Positions 42,405-50,859 of a stretch of 51,603 nucleotides of DNA are shown piece by piece. This DNA is from an uncultured Prevotellaceae bacterium (GTDB taxonomy: Bacteria > Bacteroidota > Bacteroidia > Bacteroidales > Bacteroidaceae), in contig UQST01000019.1 of the NCBI GenBank assembly GCA_900543815.1, positions 1-51,603 of the forward strand. Direction: 5' to 3'. Position 1 is the first letter of the stretch. Each line of letters starts with the position of its first letter. The notes under the pieces were generated by a model that searched no databases, was not told the DNA's origin, and saw only the letters and a program-made list of their open reading frames with translations. Position numbers and translations under genes: made by a program.

Positions 42405-43046
42405 ATGAAAAGGATAGTTTTCATAGCTGCGCTGCTCCTGTCGGCCACCTGCATGTGGGCGCAAGAGGATGTGGATGACGTGACGACTCTGGGTGGACCC
42501 GAAACCTTCGGCTATAAACTCAAGAATCAGATATACCGTTATCCCAAACCCATAGTGGAGCGCGGTGACACCATGTGGTGCTATCTCTTGCCCGAGATAT
42601 GGGTATATCCGCCCATCCAGTTCAAGAGCGAGAAGCAGCGCAGGCAGTACAACAGGCTTGTGTATAACGTCAAGCGCGTGCTTCCACTGGCCCAGAAGGT
42701 CAATCTCATGATTTCGGAAACCTATCAGGTGCTCGAACAGTTGCCCGACAAGAAGAGCAAGGAGGAGCACATGAAGGCAGTGGAGAAGGAAATCAAGAAT
42801 ACCTACACGCCCGAGATGAAGAAGTTGACCTACTCGCAGGGCAAACTCCTCATCAAGCTGGTTGACCGTGAATGCAACCAGTCAAGCTACGAGATAGTGA
42901 AGGCGTTCTTCGGTCCGGCCAAGGCTGCATTCTATCAGGTGTTTGCCTGGACGTTCCGTGCAAGCCTGAAGAAAGAGTATAAGCCCGAGACCGATGACCG
43001 TCTCATCGAGCGGGTTGTGCACCAGGTAGAGAGCGGGCAAATATAG
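42405..43046 (+). CDS. DUF4294 exported protein
   Basis: The 213-residue protein has a signal peptide (MKRIVFIAALLLSATCMWAQ). The mature part matches the Bacteroidota DUF4294 family: a beta start with RGDTMWCYLLPEIWVYPP, then helices with RQYNRLVYNVKRVLPLAQKVNLMI and the motif LIKLVDRECNQSSYEIVKAF. Function is unknown; it is periplasmic or outer-membrane-associated by its signal. I chose ATG 42405; the frame begins at a TTG at 42390 that overlaps the -7 box. Its last 44 bp overlap the end of the convergent methyltransferase gene. Confidence 0.92.
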   Translation: MKRIVFIAALLLSATCMWAQEDVDDVTTLGGPETFGYKLKNQIYRYPKPIVERGDTMWCYLLPEIWVYPPIQFKSEKQRRQYNRLVYNVKRVLPLAQKVNLMISETYQVLEQLPDKKSKEEHMKAVEKEIKNTYTPEMKKLTYSQGKLLIKLVDRECNQSSYEIVKAFFGPAKAAFYQVFAWTFRASLKKEYKPETDDRLIERVVHQVESGQI

Positions 43047-43551
43047 TCCAGATGACCATTCCGGCCGTTACGCTCACGTTCATGCTGTGCTTGGTGCCGA
43101 ACTGCGGTATCTCCAGACAGCCGTCGCACATATCCACCACCTGCTGCTGTACACCCTTCACCTCATTGCCCATCACTATGGCATACTTGACGTTGGGTTC
43201 TGCCTGGAAGTCCTGAAGCATGGTACTTCCCTCACACTGCTCCACAGCCAGCACGCGGTAGTCTTGTTCGTGCAGCCACTTGACAGCATCCTCGGTACGC
43301 TCGAAGTATTTCCAGTCCACACTCTCCTCGGCTCCCAGCGCCGTCTTGTGTATCTCCACATGGGGTGGAGTGGCGGTGATGCCGCACAGGCACAAGCCCG
43401 AGAGACGGAACGCATCGGCTGTGCGGAACATGCTGCCAACGTTGTAGAGGCTCCTCACATGGTCAAGCACCACCACCAGAGGAAACTTGCTGGCCGAATG
43501 GAAGTCATCCACATTCATGCGCTGCATCTCTGTCACCTTCAGTTTTCTCAT
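43003..43551 (-). CDS. TrmH/SpoU family RNA methyltransferase
   Basis: The 182-residue SPOUT enzyme uses S-adenosylmethionine to 2'-O-methylate tRNA or rRNA. Motif 1 is VVVLDHVRSLYNVGSMFRTADAF, motif 2 YAIVMGNEVKGV and motif 3 IPQFGTKHSMNVSVTAGM, the knotted SAM-binding end. It lacks the N-terminal substrate domain of RlmB, so it is a minimal form; the target nucleotide cannot be told. The 3' end overlaps the DUF4294 gene on the opposite strand by 44 bp, which encodes the C-terminal SLPGAQPAR tail. Confidence 0.95.
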   Translation of the reverse strand: MRKLKVTEMQRMNVDDFHSASKFPLVVVLDHVRSLYNVGSMFRTADAFRLSGLCLCGITATPPHVEIHKTALGAEESVDWKYFERTEDAVKWLHEQDYRVLAVEQCEGSTMLQDFQAEPNVKYAIVMGNEVKGVQQQVVDMCDGCLEIPQFGTKHSMNVSVTAGMVIWTIFARSLPGAQPAR

Positions 43552-43653
43552 ATTATATATAGCCCTTTATAATCTTCTGTCCGTTTGTCAGCGAAGCGGC
43601 TTTCCCGGCAAACCAGCATCAGCCGCCCCCGCCAGCGTGCTTGGAGCACCCTA

Positions 43654-43661
43654 CAAAGGTA
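43654..43661 (-). promoter_or_regulatory. -7 promoter box of the methyltransferase gene
   Basis: CAAAGGTA on the plus strand reads TACCTTTG, an exact -7 match about 100 bp before the start at 43551. Confidence 0.45.
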
Positions 43662-43814
43662 CGATAAAATCATTGCAGGAATACTTATATTGACCCGGAA
43701 ATCGGCTCACGGGAGCAAGCCGGCACAATATCCATTGCGCAGAAGAACCGTCAAAACAGGCAGAGAAAGATAGAAAAAACGAGGACAAAACATTTCTCGG
43801 TCCAAGTATTCACA

Positions 43815-44165
43815 CCGGGGTGTTGATAACAGAGCACTTTTCCACAGGCGCAAGAATAATCCCACTACCCGGCCAAGCATTATGCACAAGCATGGAAATG
43901 CTGTCAACAAGTCCAAGGAAAAGTTATTTTTAACCCAAAGGAAAAGCCTGTTCGGGCAAAAGTTATTATATTTGCACATTGACACAAAGCTGTTGATAAT
44001 TTCACGCAATGCGTTAACTAAATATTTAGAACATAGAGAGGAAAACCGTTGATGACTATGTGGATAACCGGGCACAACAGTGTTGATAACCTCGGGAAGC
44101 CGTGTTGATAACCTCGGGAAGCGCGCTGGCAGCAGCCGTGCAGCCGACTGGCATTATGCACACTA
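43815..44165. other. Candidate chromosomal replication origin (DnaA-box cluster)
   Basis: Seven 9-mers match or nearly match the DnaA box TTATNCACA. Exact: TTATGCACA at 43880-43888 (+) and 44154-44162 (+), TTATCCACA at 44059-44067 (-). One-mismatch TTATCAACA on the minus strand at 43821-43829, 43991-43999, 44081-44089 and 44103-44111. Boxes at 44059, 44081 and 44103 are exactly 22 bp apart. AT-rich stretches at 43920-43975 and 44020-44040 could be the unwinding element. The 675-bp gap has no gene. dnaA is not in the window, so this rests on the box cluster alone. Confidence 0.6.
44081..44122. repeat. 22-bp direct repeat carrying DnaA-type boxes
   Basis: TGTTGATAACCTCGGGAAGC occurs at 44081-44100 and again at 44103-44122, a perfect 20-bp copy at a 22-bp step. 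A related TGTGGATAACCGGG begins one step earlier at 44059. Confidence 0.85.
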
Positions 44166-44227
44166 TCCACTGCCTATCATCATCATATACTCTCTCTTTA
44201 ATATGAGATTTAACTGAATATAATAAT

Positions 44228-45220
44228 ATGGACAACTCTAAATGGCAAGAGAAGGGTTACGCCGATGAGCCCATACCCGCAGGAACAGACCTGAAAGCTG
44301 AGATTCGCCGCATGTGCAAGGAGAAGAACGCAGTCATCATGGCGCATTACTACACCCAGGGCGACATACAGGATATAGCCGACTTTGTGGGTGACAGCCT
44401 GGCTTTGGCACAGAAGGCTGCCCAGACTGATGCAGACATCATCGTGATGTGCGGTGTTCACTTCATGGGAGAGACCAACAAGATTCTCTGTCCCGACAAA
44501 ATGGTGCTGGTGCCCGACCTCAATGCGAAGTGCTCGCTGGCAGAAAGCTGCCCCGTGGATAGCTTCAGCAAGTTTGTCAAGGAGCATCCCGGCCACACCG
44601 TGATAAGCTATGTCAACACCACTGCCGCCACCAAGGCTCTCACCGATGTGGTGGTTACCAGCGGCAACGCAAGGCAGATAGTGGAGAGTTTTCCCAAGGA
44701 CGAGAAGATCATCTTCGGTCCTGACCAGAACCTGGGAGGCTACATCAACAGCATCACCGGCCGCAACATGGTGCTGTGGAACGGTGCCTGCCACGTGCAC
44801 GAAAAGTTCTCGCTGGAGAAGATACTGGAGCTGAAGAAGGAGCATCCAGGTGCCAAGATACTGGTGCATCCCGAGTGCAAAGGTCCGGTGGTGAAGGTGG
44901 CCGACAAGGTGGGCTCTACTGCCGCACTGCTCAAATACAGCATCGCCGATGCTGCCACCGAATTCATAGTGGCCACCGAGAGCGGCATACTGCATGAGAT
45001 GCAGAAAGCCTGCCCCCAGAAGACCTTCATCCCCGCACCTCCCAGCGACAGCACATGTGCCTGCAATGAGTGCAACTACATGAAGCTGATAACCATGGAG
45101 AAACTCTACAACTGCCTGAAGTATGAGTGGCCGAAGGTTGAAGTGGATCCCGAAATAGCACGCGAGGCTGTGAAACCCATACAGCGTATGCTGGATATAT
45201 CAGCCAAACTGGGACTGTAA
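44228..45220 (+). CDS. nadA: Quinolinate synthase
   Basis: Iron-sulfur enzyme that condenses iminoaspartate from NadB with dihydroxyacetone phosphate to give quinolinate for NAD synthesis. The 330-residue length fits. Likely 4Fe-4S ligands are C75 (VMCGVHFMGE), C188 (NGACHVHEKF) and C282 in CACNECNYMKL. ILVHPEC is a conserved substrate loop. The ATG at 44228 is preceded by an AT-rich leader and the proposed origin. The transporter gene follows after 22 bp. nadC is not in the window. Confidence 0.97.
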   Translation: MDNSKWQEKGYADEPIPAGTDLKAEIRRMCKEKNAVIMAHYYTQGDIQDIADFVGDSLALAQKAAQTDADIIVMCGVHFMGETNKILCPDKMVLVPDLNAKCSLAESCPVDSFSKFVKEHPGHTVISYVNTTAATKALTDVVVTSGNARQIVESFPKDEKIIFGPDQNLGGYINSITGRNMVLWNGACHVHEKFSLEKILELKKEHPGAKILVHPECKGPVVKVADKVGSTAALLKYSIADAATEFIVATESGILHEMQKACPQKTFIPAPPSDSTCACNECNYMKLITMEKLYNCLKYEWPKVEVDPEIAREAVKPIQRMLDISAKLGL

Positions 45221-45242
45221 TACAGCATCAAGACAAAAGCCA

Positions 45243-46250
45243 ATGGAACTACTGAAACGGATCAGCGCACTGCTGGCCAACTACACATCGCCTTTCGTCA
45301 TCCTGACAGCCATAGTGGCTATGTGGAAGCCAGAACTATTCGGATGGGTACAGAGCGGCAATGTGGCGAGCGTCATACTTGGACTCATCATGCTCACAAT
45401 GGGCTGCACACTCAGCACCAATGACTTCCGCATCCTCATGCAGCGTCCTCTGGACATCTGCATAGGTGCCATTGCACAATACACCATCATGCCTCTGCTG
45501 GCATGGGGACTGAGTCAGCTGTTCGGACTAAATCCCTTTATGGCAACCGGGCTTATTCTTGTGGGATGCTGTCCGGGTGGCGTAAGCAGCAACATCATGA
45601 GCTTCCTGTGCCATGGCGATGTAGCCTACAGTGTAGGAATGACCACAGTGAGCACGCTGCTGGCACCTTTTGTCACACCCATGCTGGTGTATTGGCTGGC
45701 AGGAACAAGCATCGAGGTGAATGCCTGGGGAATGTTTCAGAATATCCTGGTAGTTACCCTCATCCCGGTGTGCATGGGCTGTGCATTCAACTATATGCTG
45801 GGCAAGAAGGCTGTGTTTCAGGACTTGCAGCGCGTGATGCCTGGCTTGAGTGTCATCTGCCTTGCACTCATCGTGGGCGGTGTGATATTCTCGGTGCATC
45901 CACTCTTGCTGCAGAACGGCCTGCAACTGGTGCTTCTCACGCTCAGCGTAGTGTTCCTGCACAACGGACTTGGATACCTGCTGGGCTATAGCGTAGGCAC
46001 TCTGTGTGGCTTCAGTACTGCCAAAAAGCGCACACTCAGCATCGAAGTTGGCATGCAGAATGCCAGTATGGCCACTGTGTTGTCACGCAACTTCATGGCT
46101 ACACCTGCACTGATAGCTGCCAATCCAATGGCTGCACTGAGCCTCGTACCATGTGCCCTGAGCTGTGCCTATCACAGTATAAGCGGCACACTGCTGGCAG
46201 GACTCTTCCTGCTGAGCGACAAGCGGAGAAACAAGAAGGAACTGCATTGA
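45243..46250 (+). CDS. Bile acid:sodium symporter family transporter
   Basis: The 335-residue inner-membrane protein has about nine or ten hydrophobic helices. The family phrases LIMLTMGCTLSTNDFRILM, LILVGCCPGGVSSNIMSFL and RTLSIEVGMQNASMATVL are present; the CCPGG stretch and the EVGMQN stretch line the sodium and substrate sites in BASS proteins. Bacterial members carry varied organic anions, for example pantoate, and the substrate cannot be assigned; bile acid transport should not be assumed. It lies 22 bp behind nadA, which could hint at a role near NAD or pantothenate metabolism. Confidence 0.93.
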   Translation: MELLKRISALLANYTSPFVILTAIVAMWKPELFGWVQSGNVASVILGLIMLTMGCTLSTNDFRILMQRPLDICIGAIAQYTIMPLLAWGLSQLFGLNPFMATGLILVGCCPGGVSSNIMSFLCHGDVAYSVGMTTVSTLLAPFVTPMLVYWLAGTSIEVNAWGMFQNILVVTLIPVCMGCAFNYMLGKKAVFQDLQRVMPGLSVICLALIVGGVIFSVHPLLLQNGLQLVLLTLSVVFLHNGLGYLLGYSVGTLCGFSTAKKRTLSIEVGMQNASMATVLSRNFMATPALIAANPMAALSLVPCALSCAYHSISGTLLAGLFLLSDKRRNKKELH

Positions 46251-46325
46251 GAAAAGAAAAGTGCTCCTGAGAGAAGGGCAATACATCATATTGTCTAACC
46301 AAGATAAGAGAGAGAGACAAGTCAA

Positions 46326-48584
46326 ATGGGAGAGTTACCCACTCTGGTAAGCGACCTCGCCTACATACTGATAGTTGCGAGTGCTGTCACAATCGTCTTC
46401 AAGCGGTTGCACCAGCCTCTGGTGTTGGGCTACATAGTGGCCGGCTTCCTGGCCGGACCACACATGCCTTATACCCCATCGGTATCCAACCTGGGCAGCC
46501 TGGAGGACTGGAGCCAGATAGGAGTCATCTTCATGATGTTTGCCCTCGGGCTGGAATTCTCCTTCAAGAAGATTGTGAAGATGGGCATAAAGCCTATCGC
46601 ATCGGCTCTGCTCGTCATGGCTTGCATGATAAGCGTAGGCAGTGCGGTGGGCTATAGCTTTGGGTGGGGCAGTATGGACCGCCTGTTCCTGGGCGGTATG
46701 CTGGCCATGAGCAGTACCACTATCATCTACAAGGCCTTTGGCGACCTGGGTCTGAGCAACAAGAAGTTCGCTTCCACAGTGCTCTCAGTGCTTATCCTCG
46801 AGGATATTCTGGGCATTCTGCTGATGGTCATACTGAGCACTATGGCCATCAGTCATGGTGTGGATGGCGATCAGATAATGGGCAGCATACTCAAGTTGGG
46901 CTTCTTCCTCATCCTCTGGTTCATAGTGGGTGTGTGGCTGGTGCCCGTCATCCTGCGTCGGGCACGCAAATACATCAATGCAGAAACACTGGTGGTGGTG
47001 TGTGTGGGACTGTGCTTCCTGATGGTGGTCATAGCAGCGGGAGTGGGCTACAGCGCAGCTTTCGGAGCCTTCATGATGGGCAGCATCCTGTCGGAGACCA
47101 TCGAGGCAGAGCGCATCGAGCACACCATATCGCCGCTGAAAGACCTCTTCGGAGCTGTCTTCTTTGTGTCAGTGGGCATGATGGTTGACCCTTCGGTACT
47201 CATACAGTACTGGTGGCCCATTCTGGTCATCTCGCTGGCCGTCACTCTGGGGCAAATGGTATTTGGCAGTCTGAGCTTCCTCGTGACCGGAAACTCGCTG
47301 CACAACTCCATCCAGAGCGGCTTTTCGCTGGTGCAGATAGGTGAGTTTGCATTCATTATAGCCGCATTGGGACAAAGCCTGCATGTGACCAGCAAGTTCC
47401 TCTATCCCGTAGTGGTGGCGGTGAGCATACTCACCACATTCCTCACTCCATACATCATCCGTCTGGCTGACCCTGCATACCGCTGGGTGCAGAAACTGCT
47501 TCCACAGAGCATGACAGAACGCATCCATGAGCGCCAGCGCAGCATGCGCGGTGCCATCCCGGTGCTTACGGGTGTGGGAGCAGCATGGAAGGGGTACATC
47601 CGTGCTGTGCTCCTGCAGACAGGTGCCTACCTTACACTCTGTGTGGCATTTATCCTCTTCAGCTTTGCCTCTCTGCTGCCTCTGGCCCGTCATCTGCTCA
47701 CCCACTGGCCGGGAAACATCGTGTGCGGGCTCATCACCCTGCTCCTGGTGGCTCCATGCGTGCGTCCAATCGTCATGCGACGCAGCCACTCGGCTTATGC
47801 CAAGGAAATACACAGTGCCGGCAAGGTGCATGTATTCTTCTTCGCAATAGTGGCCCTGCTGAGGTTCAGCGTGGGATGTTCGGTCATCTACTATATTCTC
47901 AATTTCCTCTCACCCTACTGGTGGGTGTGGCACATAGCGGCCAGTGCGGCTCTCATGCTGCTCATGCTGGCCAGCCGATGGGTCAAATGGCTCAGCATCA
48001 AGCTGGAGCGAACCTTCATGCAGAACCTCAAGAGCCGCGAGATAGTGAGCGGAGCAGACTACAGCAGAAGGCTCATGGGACAAGATCTGCACATTGCGCG
48101 GGTGGAGGTGCCGCTCAACACGCGCTGGGGTGGCAGAACGCTGGCCGAACTCAACCTGGGAAGCAGCGAGCACATCAACATAGTGGCGCTCATCAGAGGC
48201 CGTTTGCGCATCAACATTCCCAGCGCTGCCAACTGTATCTACCCCGGCGACATCGTGGAGGTGGCAGCCGACGACGAATCGATAGGCCGACTGCAAAGCC
48301 GACTGCAGAGCGAAGTGTATGCCGCCGATGGTACCGACATGCCTCACAACAGGCTCTCACTCCAGCGCCTGCAGCTGGATGCAGCCAGCGAGCTGTGTGG
48401 CCAGACACTGGCCGGAACCAACTTCCGCACCCGATATTCATGCATGGTGATAGGCAGGGAAATGACCAATGGCGAACTGACCATAGTGGAACCACAGCGC
48501 ATCTTCATGGCTGGCGACATCCTGTGGGTGGCTGGCGAGGATGACAACCTCAGGCTTCTGCGCTCGGTGACGGGCAATGCCTGA
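46326..48584 (+). CDS. CPA2 cation:proton antiporter with TrkA-C domains
   Basis: The 752-residue protein has an N-terminal Na/H exchanger domain (residues about 5-385) with around twelve helices, including LGYIVAGFLAGPHMPYTP, SSTTIIYKAFGDLGL and the helix FGAFMMGSILSETIEAERIE. A second membrane region of several helices follows (about 415-570). Two TrkA-C-like domains close the protein (ELNLGSSEHINIVALIRG to VEVAADDESI, and LAGTNFRTRYSCMVIGREM to WVAGEDDNL). This plan matches KefB-related antiporters of Bacteroidota. It probably exchanges potassium or sodium for protons under cytoplasmic control. It lies 75 bp behind the transporter gene. Confidence 0.92.
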   Translation: MGELPTLVSDLAYILIVASAVTIVFKRLHQPLVLGYIVAGFLAGPHMPYTPSVSNLGSLEDWSQIGVIFMMFALGLEFSFKKIVKMGIKPIASALLVMACMISVGSAVGYSFGWGSMDRLFLGGMLAMSSTTIIYKAFGDLGLSNKKFASTVLSVLILEDILGILLMVILSTMAISHGVDGDQIMGSILKLGFFLILWFIVGVWLVPVILRRARKYINAETLVVVCVGLCFLMVVIAAGVGYSAAFGAFMMGSILSETIEAERIEHTISPLKDLFGAVFFVSVGMMVDPSVLIQYWWPILVISLAVTLGQMVFGSLSFLVTGNSLHNSIQSGFSLVQIGEFAFIIAALGQSLHVTSKFLYPVVVAVSILTTFLTPYIIRLADPAYRWVQKLLPQSMTERIHERQRSMRGAIPVLTGVGAAWKGYIRAVLLQTGAYLTLCVAFILFSFASLLPLARHLLTHWPGNIVCGLITLLLVAPCVRPIVMRRSHSAYAKEIHSAGKVHVFFFAIVALLRFSVGCSVIYYILNFLSPYWWVWHIAASAALMLLMLASRWVKWLSIKLERTFMQNLKSREIVSGADYSRRLMGQDLHIARVEVPLNTRWGGRTLAELNLGSSEHINIVALIRGRLRINIPSAANCIYPGDIVEVAADDESIGRLQSRLQSEVYAADGTDMPHNRLSLQRLQLDAASELCGQTLAGTNFRTRYSCMVIGREMTNGELTIVEPQRIFMAGDILWVAGEDDNLRLLRSVTGNA

Positions 48585-48659
48585 CACCGGAAACAACATT
48601 AACATACAGAGACAAACATATTCAAACAACACTATTATTAATACAAAACAAGTAAAGTA

Positions 48660-50681
48660 ATGAACAATCCTTTTACAGTAAAGAGAATGATGACGCTGGC
48701 ACTGACAGCCATCATGTGTGCAGGATCACTCTGGGCAGAGGTCAATCCCAAGCCTTTCGTGGTGCCTGAGCTTAAAGAATGGAAGGGCGCAGAGGGCCAC
48801 ACCGCACTCTCAGGCCGACTGATAGTGAAGAGCAGCAAGCTGCGCGGAGTGGCACAGACACTGGCATCTGACTACGAACAGATGACAGGCAAGGCTCTCA
48901 GCATCGTGAGCGGTTCGCCCAAGGCCGGAGATATCGTGCTGGCACTCAAGGGCGACAAGGCTCTTGGAGAGGAGGGTTACCGCATCAACATCGCTGCCAA
49001 CGTGACCCTGACTGCTCCCACCACACAGGGTGTCATGTGGGCTACACGTACACTGCTGCAAATCAACGAGCAGGCAGAAGGCAAGGGACTGCCCAAGGGC
49101 ATCATCACCGACCAGCCCGATTACCGTATGCGCGGCTTCATGATTGACTGCGGACGCAAGTACATCCCCATCTCTTACCTGCGCAACCTGGCCAAGGTGA
49201 TGTCTTACTATAAGATGAACACCCTGCAGGTGCACCTCAACGACTGCGGTTTCCTCAAGCATTTCAACGATGACTGGAACAAGACTATGTCGGGTTTCCG
49301 CCTTGAGTGTGACACTTATCCCGGCCTGACCTCCAAGGACGGCGCCTATACCAAGAAGGAGTTTATAGAGTTCCAGAAGCTGGCTGAGGAGTATGGAGTG
49401 GATGTCATACCCGAGATAGACGCTCCCGCACACGTCTTGGCCTTCACACAGTACAAGCCCGAGCTGGCCAGCAAGGACTATGGAATGGATCACTTTGACC
49501 TCTTCAACCCCGAAGTATATACCTTCATGGACAATCTCTGGAAGGAGTATCTCGGTGGCAAGGAGCCTGTGTTCCGCGGTCCACGCGTGCACATCGGCAC
49601 CGACGAGTACTCTAATGCCAAGAAGGAAGTGGTGGAGAAGTTCCGCGAATATACCGACCGCTACATCCGCTACGTGGAGAGCTTCGGCAAGCAGGCCGTT
49701 CTGTGGGGTTCACTGACACATGCCAAGGGCGAAACACCCGTCAAGAAGGAGAATGTGCTCATGCACATGTGGTCATGTGACTATGCCAACCCTGCCGACA
49801 TGAAGAAGGAGGGTTACCAACTGATAGCCATTCCCGACGGCTACACCTACATCGTACCCGCTGCCGGATACTACTACGACTACCTCAACTGCCAGTATCT
49901 CTACGAGCACTGGACACCTGCCGTGATGGGTCGTGTTACTCTGGAGGAGAATGACCCCTGCATTGAGGGCGGCATGTTTGCCGTATGGAACGATGTGGCA
50001 GGCAACGGTATCAGCACCAAGGACATACATCACCGCACCTTCCCAGCGCTGCAGACCATCTCCGCCAAGTGCTGGAGTGGCAAGAAGACCACACTCAGCT
50101 ATGCCGAGTTTGACCAGCTGCGCAAGAACCTGAGCGAGGCTCCCGGCGTGAACGAACTGGGCCGACTGGGCAAGAAGGGTAGTGTGGTGCTGCAGAAGAG
50201 CACTGTGAAGCCCGGCGACCAGCTGGATGCCGAGGAAATAGGATATGACTATGCCGTTACCTTCACCATCGATGGCAAGCAGGAGGCAAAGGGCACCGAG
50301 CTCTTCCGCTCCGAGAATGCTGTGGTGTATCTCTCCGATCCCCGTCAGGGTAAACTGGGCTTCGAGCGTGACGGCTACCTCAACACCTTCAACTACCGCA
50401 TTCCTGTCAACGAGAAGCACACACTCACCGTGGAGGGCAACAACAGGATGACACGCCTGCTGGTGGATGGTAATGTGAGAGAGGAACTGGGTCCCAAGCC
50501 CCTCTACATCATACGTCCTCAGAACAAGGCAAACTACCAGGTGAAGGGTTACGACGTGTTTGTACCCGAGGTGTATGAACCCACCGACTACATCTCATAC
50601 CAGCGCACACTGGTATTCCCCCTGCGTAAGGCCGGACAATTCAACAGCACCATCACCGACCTCAAGGTGGAGGTGAAGTGA
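48660..50681 (+). CDS. Family 20 glycoside hydrolase (beta-N-acetylhexosaminidase)
   Basis: The 673-residue exported enzyme has a signal region ending near CAGSLWAE. Residues 30-150 are the GH20 N-terminal alpha/beta domain. The catalytic barrel starts with DYRMRGFMIDCGRKYIPISYL; D315-E316 in RVHIGTDEY are the substrate-assisting Asp and the general acid Glu. PEIDAPAHVLAF and the aromatic MHMWSCDYA region line the pocket. Residues about 510-673 look like a LamG-type binding domain (YAVTFTIDGKQEAKGTEL; FNYRIPVNEKHTLTVEGNN). It should release GlcNAc or GalNAc from host or dietary glycans. A strong terminator follows. Confidence 0.95.
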   Translation: MNNPFTVKRMMTLALTAIMCAGSLWAEVNPKPFVVPELKEWKGAEGHTALSGRLIVKSSKLRGVAQTLASDYEQMTGKALSIVSGSPKAGDIVLALKGDKALGEEGYRINIAANVTLTAPTTQGVMWATRTLLQINEQAEGKGLPKGIITDQPDYRMRGFMIDCGRKYIPISYLRNLAKVMSYYKMNTLQVHLNDCGFLKHFNDDWNKTMSGFRLECDTYPGLTSKDGAYTKKEFIEFQKLAEEYGVDVIPEIDAPAHVLAFTQYKPELASKDYGMDHFDLFNPEVYTFMDNLWKEYLGGKEPVFRGPRVHIGTDEYSNAKKEVVEKFREYTDRYIRYVESFGKQAVLWGSLTHAKGETPVKKENVLMHMWSCDYANPADMKKEGYQLIAIPDGYTYIVPAAGYYYDYLNCQYLYEHWTPAVMGRVTLEENDPCIEGGMFAVWNDVAGNGISTKDIHHRTFPALQTISAKCWSGKKTTLSYAEFDQLRKNLSEAPGVNELGRLGKKGSVVLQKSTVKPGDQLDAEEIGYDYAVTFTIDGKQEAKGTELFRSENAVVYLSDPRQGKLGFERDGYLNTFNYRIPVNEKHTLTVEGNNRMTRLLVDGNVREELGPKPLYIIRPQNKANYQVKGYDVFVPEVYEPTDYISYQRTLVFPLRKAGQFNSTITDLKVEVK

Positions 50682-50727
50682 CATCACCCATGTGCTGACC
50701 GTCAGCCAAACAGTTAAAGGATAAAAC

Positions 50728-50789
50728 AAGAGCCACCTGTGGATGGGCGCCAATCCCAATGCGCCCGCCACAGGTGGCTCTTCCTTTTG
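50728..50789. terminator. Terminator of the GH20 gene
   Basis: AAGAGCCACCTGTG (50728-50741) pairs with CACAGGTGGCTCTT (50769-50782), with an inner GGGCGC/GCGCCC stem, followed by CCTTTTG. It can also serve the convergent ORF6N gene. Confidence 0.85.
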
Positions 50790-50859
50790 CCAGTAGAATT
50801 GATATAAACAGGAGTACTCTCTTGCTTTATATTCTTGTTACATGTATTATTGATTCATC

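Noticed and set aside
43707..44075. 122-codon minus-strand frame in the origin region
   Set aside because: It has no domain or signal, is rich in Cys, Phe and Leu as expected from the complement of AT-rich DnaA-box DNA, and no promoter precedes it.
43552..44227. tRNA or small structured RNA in the longer gaps
   Set aside because: I looked for T-arm and acceptor-like pairing in this and the other gaps over 300 bp and found none convincing; a covariance-model scan would be needed to exclude small RNAs.
45243..46250. Assignment as a true bile acid transporter
   Set aside because: The family name is historical; conserved motifs do not identify the substrate, and the context (nadA) does not point to bile acids.
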